Of a DNA stretch of 10,423 nucleotides, positions 1 through 7,162 are shown piece by piece. Location: assembly GCA_018222695.1 (NCBI GenBank), contig JAAEZV010000040.1, positions 1 through 10,423 of the forward strand, read 5' to 3'. Origin of the DNA: Gammaproteobacteria bacterium. Lineage in GTDB: Bacteria; Pseudomonadota; Gammaproteobacteria; Pseudomonadales; Halieaceae. Below the pieces are notes generated by a model. It searched no databases and was not told the origin of the DNA. It saw only the letters and a list, made by a program, of their open reading frames with translations. The position numbers were made by a program, and so were the translations under genes. Every line of letters starts with the position of its first letter. The first letter of the stretch is position 1.

Positions 1-471
1 GCCCGAGGCCTGTGAGAGAAAGGTGTCATAAGCGATGCTATTGGCAGGCCCCATTGTGCCGTCCTCGGCGGGCCCGTCGTCCACGCAGATCATGGCTTTC
101 AGCATCGGTAGCCGATCGCAGACGCGCGCTACCCGGTCGCCTAGCGAGCTGTGAAAGACCAGTGCCTCGATATCGGCGTTTTCCAAAAGGTATTGAAGCT
201 CGTCGTCGAGGTAGCGGTAGTTGACGTTAATCGGTACGCCGCCGATTTTCATCGCCGCAAAATTGGTTTCGGCATATTCCGGCGAGTTGTAGAGATACAT
301 GCCCACTTTGGAGTTATGGCTCAGACCCGAATCAATCAAACCTTGTGCGAGGCGTGCGGCGCGGTCCTCATAGTCGTGCCAGGTTATTCGCCTTTCCCCT
401 TGAATCAGCGCGATGTGCTCGGGCACCGCATCGGCGACGGATTCCCAAATCAGCGAAAAATGTGACTGCAT
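1..471 (-). CDS. AMP-forming acyl-CoA synthetase (FadD-like), N-terminal part; gene runs off the left edge
   Basis: The minus strand is open from an ATG at 471 down to base 1: 157 codons with no stop, so about the first third of a protein that is usually 500-560 residues. Enzymes of this family activate a carboxylic acid with ATP to an acyl-adenylate and pass it to CoA, in the cytoplasm. The visible part fits the N-terminal subdomain of the ANL superfamily: an opening helix and strand (residues 5-33, ending GERRITWHDYEDRAARLA), the block YLYNSPEYAETNFAAMKIG (59-77), and VPINVNYRYLDDELQYLLE (79-97), a hallmark of FadD-type ligases. The P-loop and adenylation motifs that would prove activity lie outside the window, and the substrate (fatty, aromatic or sterol-derived acid) cannot be told. 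A purine-rich AGAGAG lies about 7 bases before the ATG. The gene is divergent from the TetR gene, a common pairing for regulators of acyl-CoA metabolism. Confidence 0.88.
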   Translation of the reverse strand, partial: MQSHFSLIWESVADAVPEHIALIQGERRITWHDYEDRAARLAQGLIDSGLSHNSKVGMYLYNSPEYAETNFAAMKIGGVPINVNYRYLDDELQYLLENADIEALVFHSSLGDRVARVCDRLPMLKAMICVDDGPAEDGTMGPANSIAYDTFLSQASG

Positions 472-660
472 CGTGTGCTCTCTTTTTTTATGGTTAGTGA
501 AAACGAGGTGCTCAACGTAACTCTATCGTGAAACCCGCGGTTGTCGCGAGAGTGCCATAACTCATCGATCGGATGGGAGTGGCAGTGGGTTCAAGAATGT
601 TTTAGTTTCTTCTCACCCTTTAAGGCCAACTGTGTTCTTGGCTGGGCGGTGGAGTGTGTT
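472..660. other. Divergent intergenic region between acyl-CoA synthetase and TetR genes
   Basis: These 189 bases separate two divergent starts and should hold both promoters. I see no convincing sigma-70 pair for the TetR gene. There is only one half-site resembling the large palindrome at 3183-3228 (TGTCG at 542-546), with no matching second half. The plus-strand frame stays open upstream to a TTG at 541, but that stretch does not resemble the start of a TetR protein and is best read as non-coding. Confidence 0.5.
651..654 (+). promoter_or_regulatory. Ribosome binding site of the TetR gene
   Basis: GGAG, inside GGTGGAG, lies 6 bases before the ATG at 661. It decides that start over the TTG at 541, which would add 40 residues with no place in the TetR fold. 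Confidence 0.6.
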
Positions 661-1230
661 ATGGCTACTGACCGAAAAATTGAAATCCTGCGGGCGGCGA
701 TTGAGCTCATTGCCGATGAGGGGTACGGCAGTCTCAGCATGCGAGCACTCGCGCGGGCGAGCGGTATGAAGCTGGGTGCGCTCCAATACCACTTTCGGAC
801 CTGGGATGCCTTGCTGGTCGCGCTGGTGGCCTACATCGAATCGGAGATTGTCTCGGCCTTTGAGTCGGGAGTGGGCGAACTGGACCAGGCAGATATCAGG
901 GATATGGTTGCATTTATGCTCGACGAGCATGTCGGTACCTCTGATGGATTGTTCAGCGATCGGCTATGGGCTCAGCTTTGGGCAATGGAGCAGGTTGAGC
1001 CGTTGGTTTCGGATCTTTTGGAAGAGGTTTACGCCAAGTTTCTTGCACAATTGGAGGCCAAGCTCGTTCTCAGAGGGGTGGCTCAGCCTCGAGCGGAAGC
1101 ACTCACGTTGCTGAGTTTGATCGAGGGGGAGTCGTTGTTTGCAGGCAGCGGTCGTCGATGGGAAAAGGACAGGCCAGCCGTTCGTCGGAACATTCTTCAA
1201 CTGGTCGACCAGCGCTACGGGGCGAAGTAG
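661..1230 (+). CDS. TetR/AcrR-family transcriptional regulator
   Basis: This 189-residue protein has the usual TetR length and plan. The N-terminal DNA-binding domain begins with a helix (DRKIEILRAAIELIADEGY, residues 4-22). The helix-turn-helix follows at about 25-47, with the family signature LSMRALARASGMKLGALQYHF, where YHF marks the start of helix 4. The rest (about 50-189) is an all-helical ligand and dimer domain with little conserved sequence. Proteins of this type are dimeric repressors that leave DNA when a small ligand binds. The start is fixed by GGAG at 651-654. The gene is divergent from an acyl-CoA synthetase and convergent with an FAD oxidoreductase, ending 17 bases from it with no obvious terminator between. 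Its target could be the acyl-CoA synthetase, the palindrome at 3183-3228, or both. The sequence does not say which ligand it binds. Confidence 0.93.
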   Translation: MATDRKIEILRAAIELIADEGYGSLSMRALARASGMKLGALQYHFRTWDALLVALVAYIESEIVSAFESGVGELDQADIRDMVAFMLDEHVGTSDGLFSDRLWAQLWAMEQVEPLVSDLLEEVYAKFLAQLEAKLVLRGVAQPRAEALTLLSLIEGESLFAGSGRRWEKDRPAVRRNILQLVDQRYGAK

Positions 1231-1247
1231 ACCGGTCAGATCCGCTG

Positions 1248-3170
1248 TCACGCAGTTTGCTCTTCAACTGCGCGATACGCTGCGTCAAATGCGGCGTTCA
1301 TCAGCGCCACCGCCTCTGAATCAGAATTGGCGACAGAAATCCGACCAAACTGTGCTCGGCCTACTTCGTGTGGGGCCTGGCCTGATTCCCATTCAGGGTC
1401 ATCGAGTTTGACGTAAGGGTAAGCATAACCATGGGGGATCCGATTCACGGTGATCGCTTCGATGTCTGATTGGTGCTGAAACCCGAATTGTCCGAGCATT
1501 GACTGCAGTTGATCGCGAATTTGCTGCTCGTAATCACTGAATTGCGTCTGATAAATCTCGGTGCGCGCCAGGCGAAGCTGATCACGTGTGGAGAGCTTCG
1601 GATCGGGTTTCGTCATAGGCATTGGTGAGTGCATCATGAAGATGACCATAGGATCTTCTGGCCCCCTAGGAGGCTCAAATCCGCCGACCGCCACCGTCGG
1701 TGCGCAGCTCACCCACTGAAAAGGATCGTAAGGGCACTGAAACAGGGTGGCGCCAGCCCTAGAAAAGGCCTTGCCGTCACGAACCTGCACGTTGGCGTAC
1801 ACAAACGGCGTTTTCACCCCGTAGGCCAACCCGGCTTTCTGTGACTCGGGCATCTCAGGGCAAAGATGCGGTATTAGGCCGTTGTAGCAAGCCAAGATGC
1901 AGTGGTCCGCCATGACCCGCTTTGCTGAGCCGTGTTCGACGTAGTCGACTTCTACTGTCCCTGCCTGATTTTCCCTGATGCCCACCGCGGTACTATTCAA
2001 TCGGAGACGCGTGGTGTTTCCCGCATCATCCAGAGCGGCGTAATTAAACCGCGCCCCCACAATGTTGGCGGGGCCTGTGACTTCAGGCGCGACAGTGGGG
2101 ATCAGTTGCTGAACCAGTAGGCGAGCAACCGAGGCGTTGCCGTCGGGGAACATGCGGATTTTCAATAATCGGTCGAGAAAAGCACCGCCAGCAGCGGCCG
2201 TGGCTCTTCCCAGCCACCCGAGGGACTTGATCCCGCTGGCGCCGCCCAGCAGCGCCTCGCCCACTGTCAGGTTCCAGCCTGTCATCCCGCTTAGGTGCAG
2301 AATGATTGCGTTGAGGATCGGGACAGTGGTGGGCAGCAGCCCTACTTTATCGATTAAAAATTGGTTGTAGCTGACAGTGTTGAGGTAATGCCACTTTTCG
2401 CTGAGCGACAACCCCTCTAAAAAATCTTGCTTGCCTCCCCAGAAAGCGATGAGTTTCTCTCTCTCATCGCCGGGTAGGGGCAGAGACTCGATGACCTGCT
2501 CGTAGCCCTCGCCGCCGAACATGGTCGCATTCCAGTTGCCTGCATACATGAAGTGGTCACCAGCGCCCGGCAGTGCAACGCCATTATTGGCATCAAAATT
2601 TCCCACCAGTGCCAGATCCTCGCTGGTGCTGGCATCCATGAAATTCAGAAAGTCCTCGTTGAGGCCAATGTCATTCATGAGCTGATTTGCGGCGTCGCTG
2701 TAGCCAGTGACGGACTCAATATTCTGTGCGCCGCCCAGGCTGACCATCATTCGGCCGTCCCGGTGAAATTCATTGCGTTTGGCGTGGCCGCCGAAGTCGT
2801 CGTGATTATCGAGTAGCAGAATCCGCGCTTCTGGCCCCATTTTCTCGCGGTAGAAGTGAGCAGCGGCGAGTCCGCTCATCCCCGCGCCCACTACAACCAG
2901 ATCGTAGTGCTCGTCCAGAAGTTGGTAATCAGCGGGCTTTTCGCCCCGCCAACTGAGGGCGTGAGCCACTTCGTAAGATCCCTCGTGGCTGCCTCGCATG
3001 CCGGTCAAGGTAGGTGGGTAATAGCTCCCCGATGAGGGCGCGCGGCTCCCGCGCGGCACCTTGTTGGTAAAACCAACCGGGGGGTTGTCTGTGCACCCCG
3101 CAAGAAGCAAACCGCCGGCACCGATCGCCATCCCGCTAACAAAGTCACGCCGTTTGATTTGCTTGTTCAC
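1248..3170 (-). CDS. Spermidine dehydrogenase-like FAD-dependent oxidoreductase, Tat-exported predicted lipoprotein
   Basis: Starting at the GTG at 3170 gives 640 residues. The N-terminus MNKQIKRRDFVSGMAIGAGG has a twin-arginine motif (RRDF, residues 7-10). A hydrophobic stretch follows, ending in a lipobox (LAGC, Cys26), so the protein is probably exported folded by Tat and lipid-anchored. YPPTLTGMRGSHEGSYEVAH (51-70) is a block I associate with the spermidine dehydrogenase (SpdH)-like family. The FAD Rossmann motif is DLVVVGAGMSG (90-100), continuing to LLLDNHDDFGGHAKRNEF (118-135). The C-terminal flavin-binding part has GRISVANSDSEA. The family oxidises amines such as spermidine with FAD; the substrate here is unproven. 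A paralogue lies at 7163-9049. The frame extends upstream to a GTG at 3239, but the extra 23 codons run through the palindrome and precede the Tat signal, so 3170 is preferred although its ribosome binding site is weak. Confidence 0.85.
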   Translation of the reverse strand: MNKQIKRRDFVSGMAIGAGGLLLAGCTDNPPVGFTNKVPRGSRAPSSGSYYPPTLTGMRGSHEGSYEVAHALSWRGEKPADYQLLDEHYDLVVVGAGMSGLAAAHFYREKMGPEARILLLDNHDDFGGHAKRNEFHRDGRMMVSLGGAQNIESVTGYSDAANQLMNDIGLNEDFLNFMDASTSEDLALVGNFDANNGVALPGAGDHFMYAGNWNATMFGGEGYEQVIESLPLPGDEREKLIAFWGGKQDFLEGLSLSEKWHYLNTVSYNQFLIDKVGLLPTTVPILNAIILHLSGMTGWNLTVGEALLGGASGIKSLGWLGRATAAAGGAFLDRLLKIRMFPDGNASVARLLVQQLIPTVAPEVTGPANIVGARFNYAALDDAGNTTRLRLNSTAVGIRENQAGTVEVDYVEHGSAKRVMADHCILACYNGLIPHLCPEMPESQKAGLAYGVKTPFVYANVQVRDGKAFSRAGATLFQCPYDPFQWVSCAPTVAVGGFEPPRGPEDPMVIFMMHSPMPMTKPDPKLSTRDQLRLARTEIYQTQFSDYEQQIRDQLQSMLGQFGFQHQSDIEAITVNRIPHGYAYPYVKLDDPEWESGQAPHEVGRAQFGRISVANSDSEAVALMNAAFDAAYRAVEEQTA

Positions 3171-3182
3171 CAGATATACCAC

Positions 3183-3228
3183 TTTACATGTCGACCGACA
3201 GGTTATAGCCTGTCGGTCGACATGTAAA
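3183..3228. promoter_or_regulatory. 46-bp near-perfect palindrome, predicted double operator for a TetR-type repressor
   Basis: Arm 1, TTTACATGTCGACCGACAGG (3183-3202), is the exact reverse complement of arm 2 (3209-3228). The six central bases TTATAG pair at four positions, so 44 of 46 positions are symmetric. Each arm also contains its own inverted repeat, TGTCG-NN-CGACA (3189-3200 and 3211-3222), and the two centres are 22 bp apart, about two helical turns. Such paired sites suit two dimers bound to one face of the DNA. The element sits between the divergent genes at 1248-3170 and 3276-4028. It also contains promoter-like hexamers on both strands, so a bound protein could block both directions. 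It could instead act as an RNA hairpin. The symmetry is seen directly; the operator role is inferred. Confidence 0.65.
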
Positions 3229-3275
3229 TGATTTGCCACCCGCTAGCACTGCGAGGGGACAGGCACAGACTGCAT

Positions 3276-4028
3276 ATGACCTGTGATTCAGTAGATTCAG
3301 CATCCTTTGATCGCCAAGTGAGCCGATTCGGCCTTTGGTGCGCCGCACTGTGCATCGTAACCGCGATACTTGCGGCATTGTTGCCACTCGACGTTCCAGA
3401 GGGCTATAGCGCAGCTCAGGCTGATCGCTTGCAATGGCTGACTGAAAACAGAGACGCGTTCGTTGCCGCCTGGGTCAATCAGATCGTGGCGATGTTGAGC
3501 CTGTCAGGATTGTTTTTGGCGCTGTGCTGGCGGGGCCGTCTCAAAGGCCCGCTGAGTGCGCTACTGGCGGGCGGCGCCGTCGCGATGGCCACCATGGCAT
3601 TCGTGATTCCCAAATTCATCGCCGTGTGGACGATTCCGCTACTGGCAAATGCGGAGGCAACAGGAGGCACGGGCGCCGACATGGCGGCGGTGCTGTTGCC
3701 CCTGTTAAACGTGTCAATCCCGTTTTCCTTGTACACGTCTTTTGACTACCTCGGGTTTTGGCTTTACGCGCTTTTTGCGGTCCTGATGATGAAGCCACTG
3801 TATGACAGCGATTGGTCATCCAAGCTCATCGCCATCTTGGTGGGCCTGTTCGGAATCGGGTTCCATGCCGCGTTTGCCTGTCTTTTGCTCGGTGTCATTC
3901 AGGCTCCCGACATCGAGACCAGCTTTGGGCTTTCGTTCATTCCGTTGCTGCTACTCATATTGATTCTGGCAGTCACTTTTTGGCGTGACCTTAAGCACTC
4001 GCTAAATGACTTGCGTTCTGAAACTTAG
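3276..4028 (+). CDS. Polytopic inner-membrane protein of unknown function
   Basis: This is a 250-residue, strongly hydrophobic protein that I do not recognise. Likely membrane helices lie near residues 18-38, 64-84, 92-120, 136-151, 156-173, 183-208 and 215-236, giving six or seven spans. A soluble loop of about 25 residues (40-64, EGYSAAQADRLQWLTENRDA) and a Gly/Ala-rich loop (124-135) separate the first spans. The C-terminus (RDLKHSLNDLRSET) is charged. No signal peptide or catalytic motif is evident. I chose the ATG at 3276; an in-frame ATG at 3228 lies on the edge of the palindrome and lacks a ribosome binding site. AGG at 3261-3263 is 12 bases away and GAGGGG at 3253-3258 is 17, so the site is imperfect and the start is uncertain. 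The gene is divergent from the first flavoprotein and 64 bases upstream of the receptor gene. It could serve transport or electron transfer for the cluster, but nothing in the sequence shows this. Confidence 0.72.
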   Translation: MTCDSVDSASFDRQVSRFGLWCAALCIVTAILAALLPLDVPEGYSAAQADRLQWLTENRDAFVAAWVNQIVAMLSLSGLFLALCWRGRLKGPLSALLAGGAVAMATMAFVIPKFIAVWTIPLLANAEATGGTGADMAAVLLPLLNVSIPFSLYTSFDYLGFWLYALFAVLMMKPLYDSDWSSKLIAILVGLFGIGFHAAFACLLLGVIQAPDIETSFGLSFIPLLLLILILAVTFWRDLKHSLNDLRSET

Positions 4029-4047
4029 CGTTAAGGAGTTTCAGAAC
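4015..4047 (+). repeat. Inverted repeat with 11-bp arms overlapping the stop codon of the membrane-protein gene
   Basis: GTTCTGAAACT (4015-4025) and AGTTTCAGAAC (4037-4047) are exact reverse complements around an 11-base loop that holds the TAG stop (4026-4028). A short run, TGTTTTG, follows from 4050. It might be a weak intrinsic terminator or attenuator between the membrane-protein gene and the receptor gene. It might also be a 33-bp operator ahead of the receptor run. The stem is not GC-rich and the T-tract is poor, so the terminator reading is not strong. Confidence 0.5.
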
Positions 4048-4078
4048 ACTGTTTTGAAAAAACCACGATCCCACGTCC

Positions 4079-4084
4079 AAGGAG
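4079..4084 (+). promoter_or_regulatory. Ribosome binding site of the TonB-dependent receptor gene
   Basis: AAGGAG lies 8 bases before a GTG at 4093 and selects it as the start. The frame is open further upstream, but the residues from 4006 to 4092 overlap the previous gene and the hairpin, and they precede a standard signal peptide. Confidence 0.75.
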
Positions 4085-4092
4085 TTAACACA

Positions 4093-6237
4093 GTGAAAAA
4101 CATAAACCGTAAAAGCATTGCTGTTGCGATCTCTGCATTGACCTTCAGTGCCACAGCCTTCGCGCAGCTGGAAGAGGTCTTGGTGAGCGCACAAAAGCGC
4201 GAGCAAAGCCTGCAAGATGTGCCGATTGCGATTAGTGCTGTGAGTGGTGAGCTGCTGGAGCAGACCGGCGTGAATACCATTACCGAGGTTATCCCCATGG
4301 TGCCTGGACTCAGCGGTGCAGATTATGGGTTAGCGACCAATAGCTGGGCGATTTGAGGGATTGGTAGCAATGACTGGACTATTGGTTCAGAGCCTTCAGT
4401 AGGCGTGTTCGTTGATGATGGATACGTTGGTAGAAATATTTTCGCAACAACTAACTTTTTCGACATTAATCGAATCGAGGTGGTGAAGGGCCCGCAGGGC
4501 ACCTTATTTGGACGTAATGCCGCGGCGGGCGCGATCAGCCTGATCACCAATAAGCCCAGCGATGAGAACGAATGGCGGCTGGGTGTGGCGGTCGGTGATG
4601 AGGGACAGCAGCGATATGAAGTGGTGGGTAATTGGGCGGTGAGCGATACGTTCGCATTGCGCCTGGCCTACCAGCATCAGGAATGGGACGGGATGTGGAC
4701 CGAGGTCCTCAGTGGTGAGGATATGTACACGGAGAGCGATGTGATCCGCGTATCGGCTCGCTGGGATATCACCGATAACCTTGAGGCGTTGATCAAGTTT
4801 AATCACGGTAAAGCCGAGACCAATTACACCAGCGCAGTAAACATTCCCACTAACCTGGCCCAGCCGGGGGTTGAGTACCCTGACCGTTTTGCCATAAACC
4901 AACCCAACTTTGAGCAAAACGAGGACGATGGATTTGGATTGCGCCTGACTTGGGCGATTAACGACTCGTTAACACTGGTCTCAATTACCGATGTTCGAAG
5001 CGGGGAGAATGATTATTACGAGGACGTGGATGGCAGCGCTAACGATGTAGCGATCGATGAGGCGCTATTCGGCGTGCCGGGCGGTGCTCTCGGGGGATTG
5101 GATATCCCTGTGGGTTTGGGTGGCGACGCTGACACCGTCTATCAAGAGTTTCGGTTTAGCGGCGGCTCAGACTCACTCGACTGGTTTGCGGGTGTGAGCT
5201 ACTACAGTGAAGAGCTGGAAAACTCGCGATGGGAAGTCGATTACGTGGCGACAGCACTGGGTTTCCCGATTGGCTCCCAGCGCATCGCCAGCGATGCGGA
5301 CAATACCTCCTATGGCATTTATGGTGACTTCACTTGGCAAGCCACTGACCGACTTGCGGTGACCGCGGGCCTGCGGTGGAGCGCCGACGAGAAAGACTGG
5401 TGCACCAATACGATTCAGGACGACTTTTATGACATGGGAGGGCCAACCGCGGGTCCTGTTTGTGATGAGGAAGAGTGGGATGAGCTCACGGGCCGCTTGA
5501 TCGCTCAGTATAATTTTGGCGAGGACACCATGCTCTTCGCCAGTGTGGCGCAAGGTTACAAAGGCGGCGGTTTTAATACGTCAGTGGCGGATCTTGATCA
5601 AGACGGCATCGCCGACACAGTGGTGCCTTTTGACCCTGAGACCAGCATCGCCTACGAACTGGGTCTGAAGTCGACCCTGTTGGATGGGCGCATGCAGGTC
5701 AACGGCTCGGTGTACTTCACCGATTACGAGTCGCTCCAAGTACAAATTTTTGGATTCGACACGGGTCTGCAAATTCGTGACGCCGGCGACGCTGAGACAA
5801 GGGGTTTCGAGGCAGAACTGATGTTTGCCGCGACCGACAATCTGACATTAATGGCCAACTACGCATACGTCGATACTGAAATTGTGTCTGGTCCTCTCAA
5901 TGGGCAGACATTGGCCTATGCGCCCGAGGATACGTTTTCACTTGGAGCAAACTTTGAACATCGCTTCTTGGGCGGCAACCTCAACTGGTTTGCGATCTAT
6001 AACTACACGGGCGAATTCTTCCACGATATTGATAACCTCAATGAGGAATCCTCCTACGGCATCGTCAACGGCAAGGTGACCTATACCGCGGGCAGCGAGC
6101 GCTGGGATCTGGCCTTTGCCGTCGACAATCTGACCGATGAAGAATACGCAACGCTACGAGCCGACTTCGGCTGGGGGCCACAGCTCCACTGGGGTTACAA
6201 GCGTCTGATGCGCGCCGAGTTCAACCTTTACTTCTAA
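4093..6237 (+). pseudogene. TonB-dependent outer-membrane receptor, interrupted by one in-frame TGA at codon 88
   Basis: Read through the TGA, this is a normal 714-codon receptor. Residues 1-24 (MKNINRKSIAVAISALTFSA, then TAFA) are a signal peptide. EEVLVSA (27-33) resembles a TonB box. The plug follows, with SLQDVPIAISAVSGE (39-53) and, after the stop, SVGVFVDDGYVGRN, IEVVKGPQGTLFGRNAAAGA and ISLITNKPS. The remainder is a beta-barrel ending in Phe (AEFNLYF). Such receptors import scarce compounds across the outer membrane with TonB-ExbB-ExbD energy; the substrate is unknown. The TGA (4354-4356) sits in S-W-A-I-[stop]-G-I-G-S-N, where the family has Arg. As two pieces the gene reads 4093-4356 (87 residues) and a fragment from about a GTG at 4405 to 6237, which would lack the signal peptide and half the plug. 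No other stop or frameshift is present, so the lesion is very recent, an artefact, or read through. It heads a run with the next three genes. Confidence 0.88.
4354..4356 (+). other. In-frame TGA replacing the expected Arg codon of the receptor plug motif
   Basis: The codons are ATT-TGA-GGG-ATT-GGT, giving I-stop-G-I-G. TonB plug domains typically have I-R-G-I-G here, and CGA to TGA is a single C-to-T change. TGA is a true stop for two neighbouring genes (the cupin gene at 7148-7150 and the minus-strand flavoprotein at 1248), so a recoded genetic code is unlikely. Confidence 0.9.
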
Positions 6238-6263
6238 CTGGATTGCGTGAGCGCGTTAGGGTC

Positions 6264-6269
6264 AAGGAG
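6264..6269 (+). promoter_or_regulatory. Ribosome binding site of the cupin gene
   Basis: AAGGAG lies 8 bases before the ATG at 6278. It is the same motif and spacing as for the receptor gene, 40 bases upstream of which the preceding reading frame ends. Confidence 0.75.
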
Positions 6270-6277
6270 TCTTAAAA

Positions 6278-7150
6278 ATGCTAAAAAAATGGTGCCCGGT
6301 CGTGTTCCTGGCGATGTTGGGTTTGATGTCTACGCTGGTTAAGGCAGAGGTTGAGGTGCTGTCTCTCAATACAAAAGACCTCCAAGAGACAGCACTGGAA
6401 AGCATCCCTGCCTGGCCTGAAGAGATGGTGTTGTCGGGCACGAACCAACATTGGCAGAAGGTGCTGCACGAGGGTGAATTTGTGGTGGCGCTGTATGAGG
6501 CGATGCCAGCTGTCATTGATATCTCTGAGCCCTATCCATATGACGAGTATGTGCGGGTGCTTGAGGGGAGTGTGGTGTTGACCTCCAGCGAGGGCGAGCG
6601 ACAAAGCTATGAGGCAGGGGATGCATTTCTTGTGCCCGTAGGCTGGACGGGCACTTGGGAAATGCCCACGCGTTTCCGAGAACTGATCATTATTGATCGG
6701 AAGGGCTGGGAAGCGGTTGAAACCATGATTGCAACCTTGTTTGGGGCTGATCCTGAGTCGAGTACCGGCCAAACCAGCGTGCTCCCCTTATTGACAGCCT
6801 CCCTGAAAAAAGCGCCGCTTGACGATCTTCCGCCGTGGCCTCAGGAGGTGGTGCTGTCAGGCGCCAACAAGCATGGCCAAAAAGTGCTGCATTCGGGCAA
6901 TGTCGTGGCAGCACTTTACGGTGCGGAGGCGGCACGGCTCTCTGTCAGCGAGCCGTTTCCCTACGACGAATACGTACTGGTCTTGTCTGGAGAAGTCACT
7001 CTGACCTCAGAGGCGGGGCAATCACAAACATTTGGCGCGGGTGACAGCTTTCTGGTCCCAAAAGGCTGGACCGGCATTTGGGACATGCCTGGTCAATATC
7101 TGGAGAAAATCGTCGTTGAGACCGCGGCCTGGAATGCAGTAGAGGGTTGA
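6278..7150 (+). CDS. Exported protein with two tandem cupin domains (Cupin_3/DUF861-like)
   Basis: This 290-residue protein begins with a Sec-type signal peptide (about 1-23, MLKKWCPVVFLAMLGLMSTL then VKA), so it should be periplasmic. The mature part is an internal duplication, residues 43-146 and 183-289. Both halves carry WP-E-VLSG-N-H-QKVLH, SEP-PYDEYV-VL-G-V-LTS and AGD-FLVP-GWTG-W-MP. The fold signature is that of small beta-barrel cupins of the Cupin_3 type. The Glu and Gly of cupin motif 1 are kept (E90/G97, E231/G238). The usual metal-binding His pair is missing in both halves, and motif 2 has Gly (125, 266) in place of His. Classic metal-dependent cupin chemistry is therefore doubtful, and a binding or non-enzymatic role is possible. 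The gene starts 40 bases after the receptor gene and ends 12 bases before the second flavoprotein gene, which suggests one transcript. No specific function can be assigned. Confidence 0.85.
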   Translation: MLKKWCPVVFLAMLGLMSTLVKAEVEVLSLNTKDLQETALESIPAWPEEMVLSGTNQHWQKVLHEGEFVVALYEAMPAVIDISEPYPYDEYVRVLEGSVVLTSSEGERQSYEAGDAFLVPVGWTGTWEMPTRFRELIIIDRKGWEAVETMIATLFGADPESSTGQTSVLPLLTASLKKAPLDDLPPWPQEVVLSGANKHGQKVLHSGNVVAALYGAEAARLSVSEPFPYDEYVLVLSGEVTLTSEAGQSQTFGAGDSFLVPKGWTGIWDMPGQYLEKIVVETAAWNAVEG

Positions 7151-7154
7151 GGGG
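7149..7154 (+). promoter_or_regulatory. Ribosome binding site of the second flavoprotein gene
   Basis: GAGGGG overlaps the TGA stop of the cupin gene and lies 8 bases before the GTG at 7163. This placement supports the GTG start and suggests translational coupling of the two genes. Confidence 0.65.
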
Positions 7155-7162
7155 AATTCAAG

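Noticed and set aside
487..515. Sigma-70-like pair on the minus strand (TTGAGC, 17 bp, CATAAA) for the acyl-CoA synthetase gene
   Set aside because: Each hexamer matches only 4 of 6 bases, and transcription would start about 9 bases before the ATG, cutting into the ribosome binding site.
541..660. N-terminal extension of the TetR gene from a TTG at 541
   Set aside because: The extra 40 residues have no TetR-like content, and a good ribosome binding site precedes the ATG at 661.
1201..1212. Perfect 12-bp palindrome CTGGTCGACCAG
   Set aside because: It encodes L-V-D-Q inside the TetR gene, differs from the TGTCG-NN-CGACA core, and is short enough to arise by chance.
3171..3239. N-terminal extension of the minus-strand flavoprotein to a GTG at 3239
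   Set aside because: The added codons are the palindrome itself and would bury the Tat signal behind a non-signal sequence. The GTG at 3170 gives a standard short n-region.
4354..4356. TGA read as selenocysteine or tryptophan
   Set aside because: The position calls for Arg, no selenocysteine hairpin is evident just downstream, and TGA ends two neighbouring genes normally.
4504..4917. Long antisense open frame (137 codons) inside the receptor gene
   Set aside because: It mirrors the coding bias of the receptor on the other strand and has no recognisable domain or ribosome binding site.
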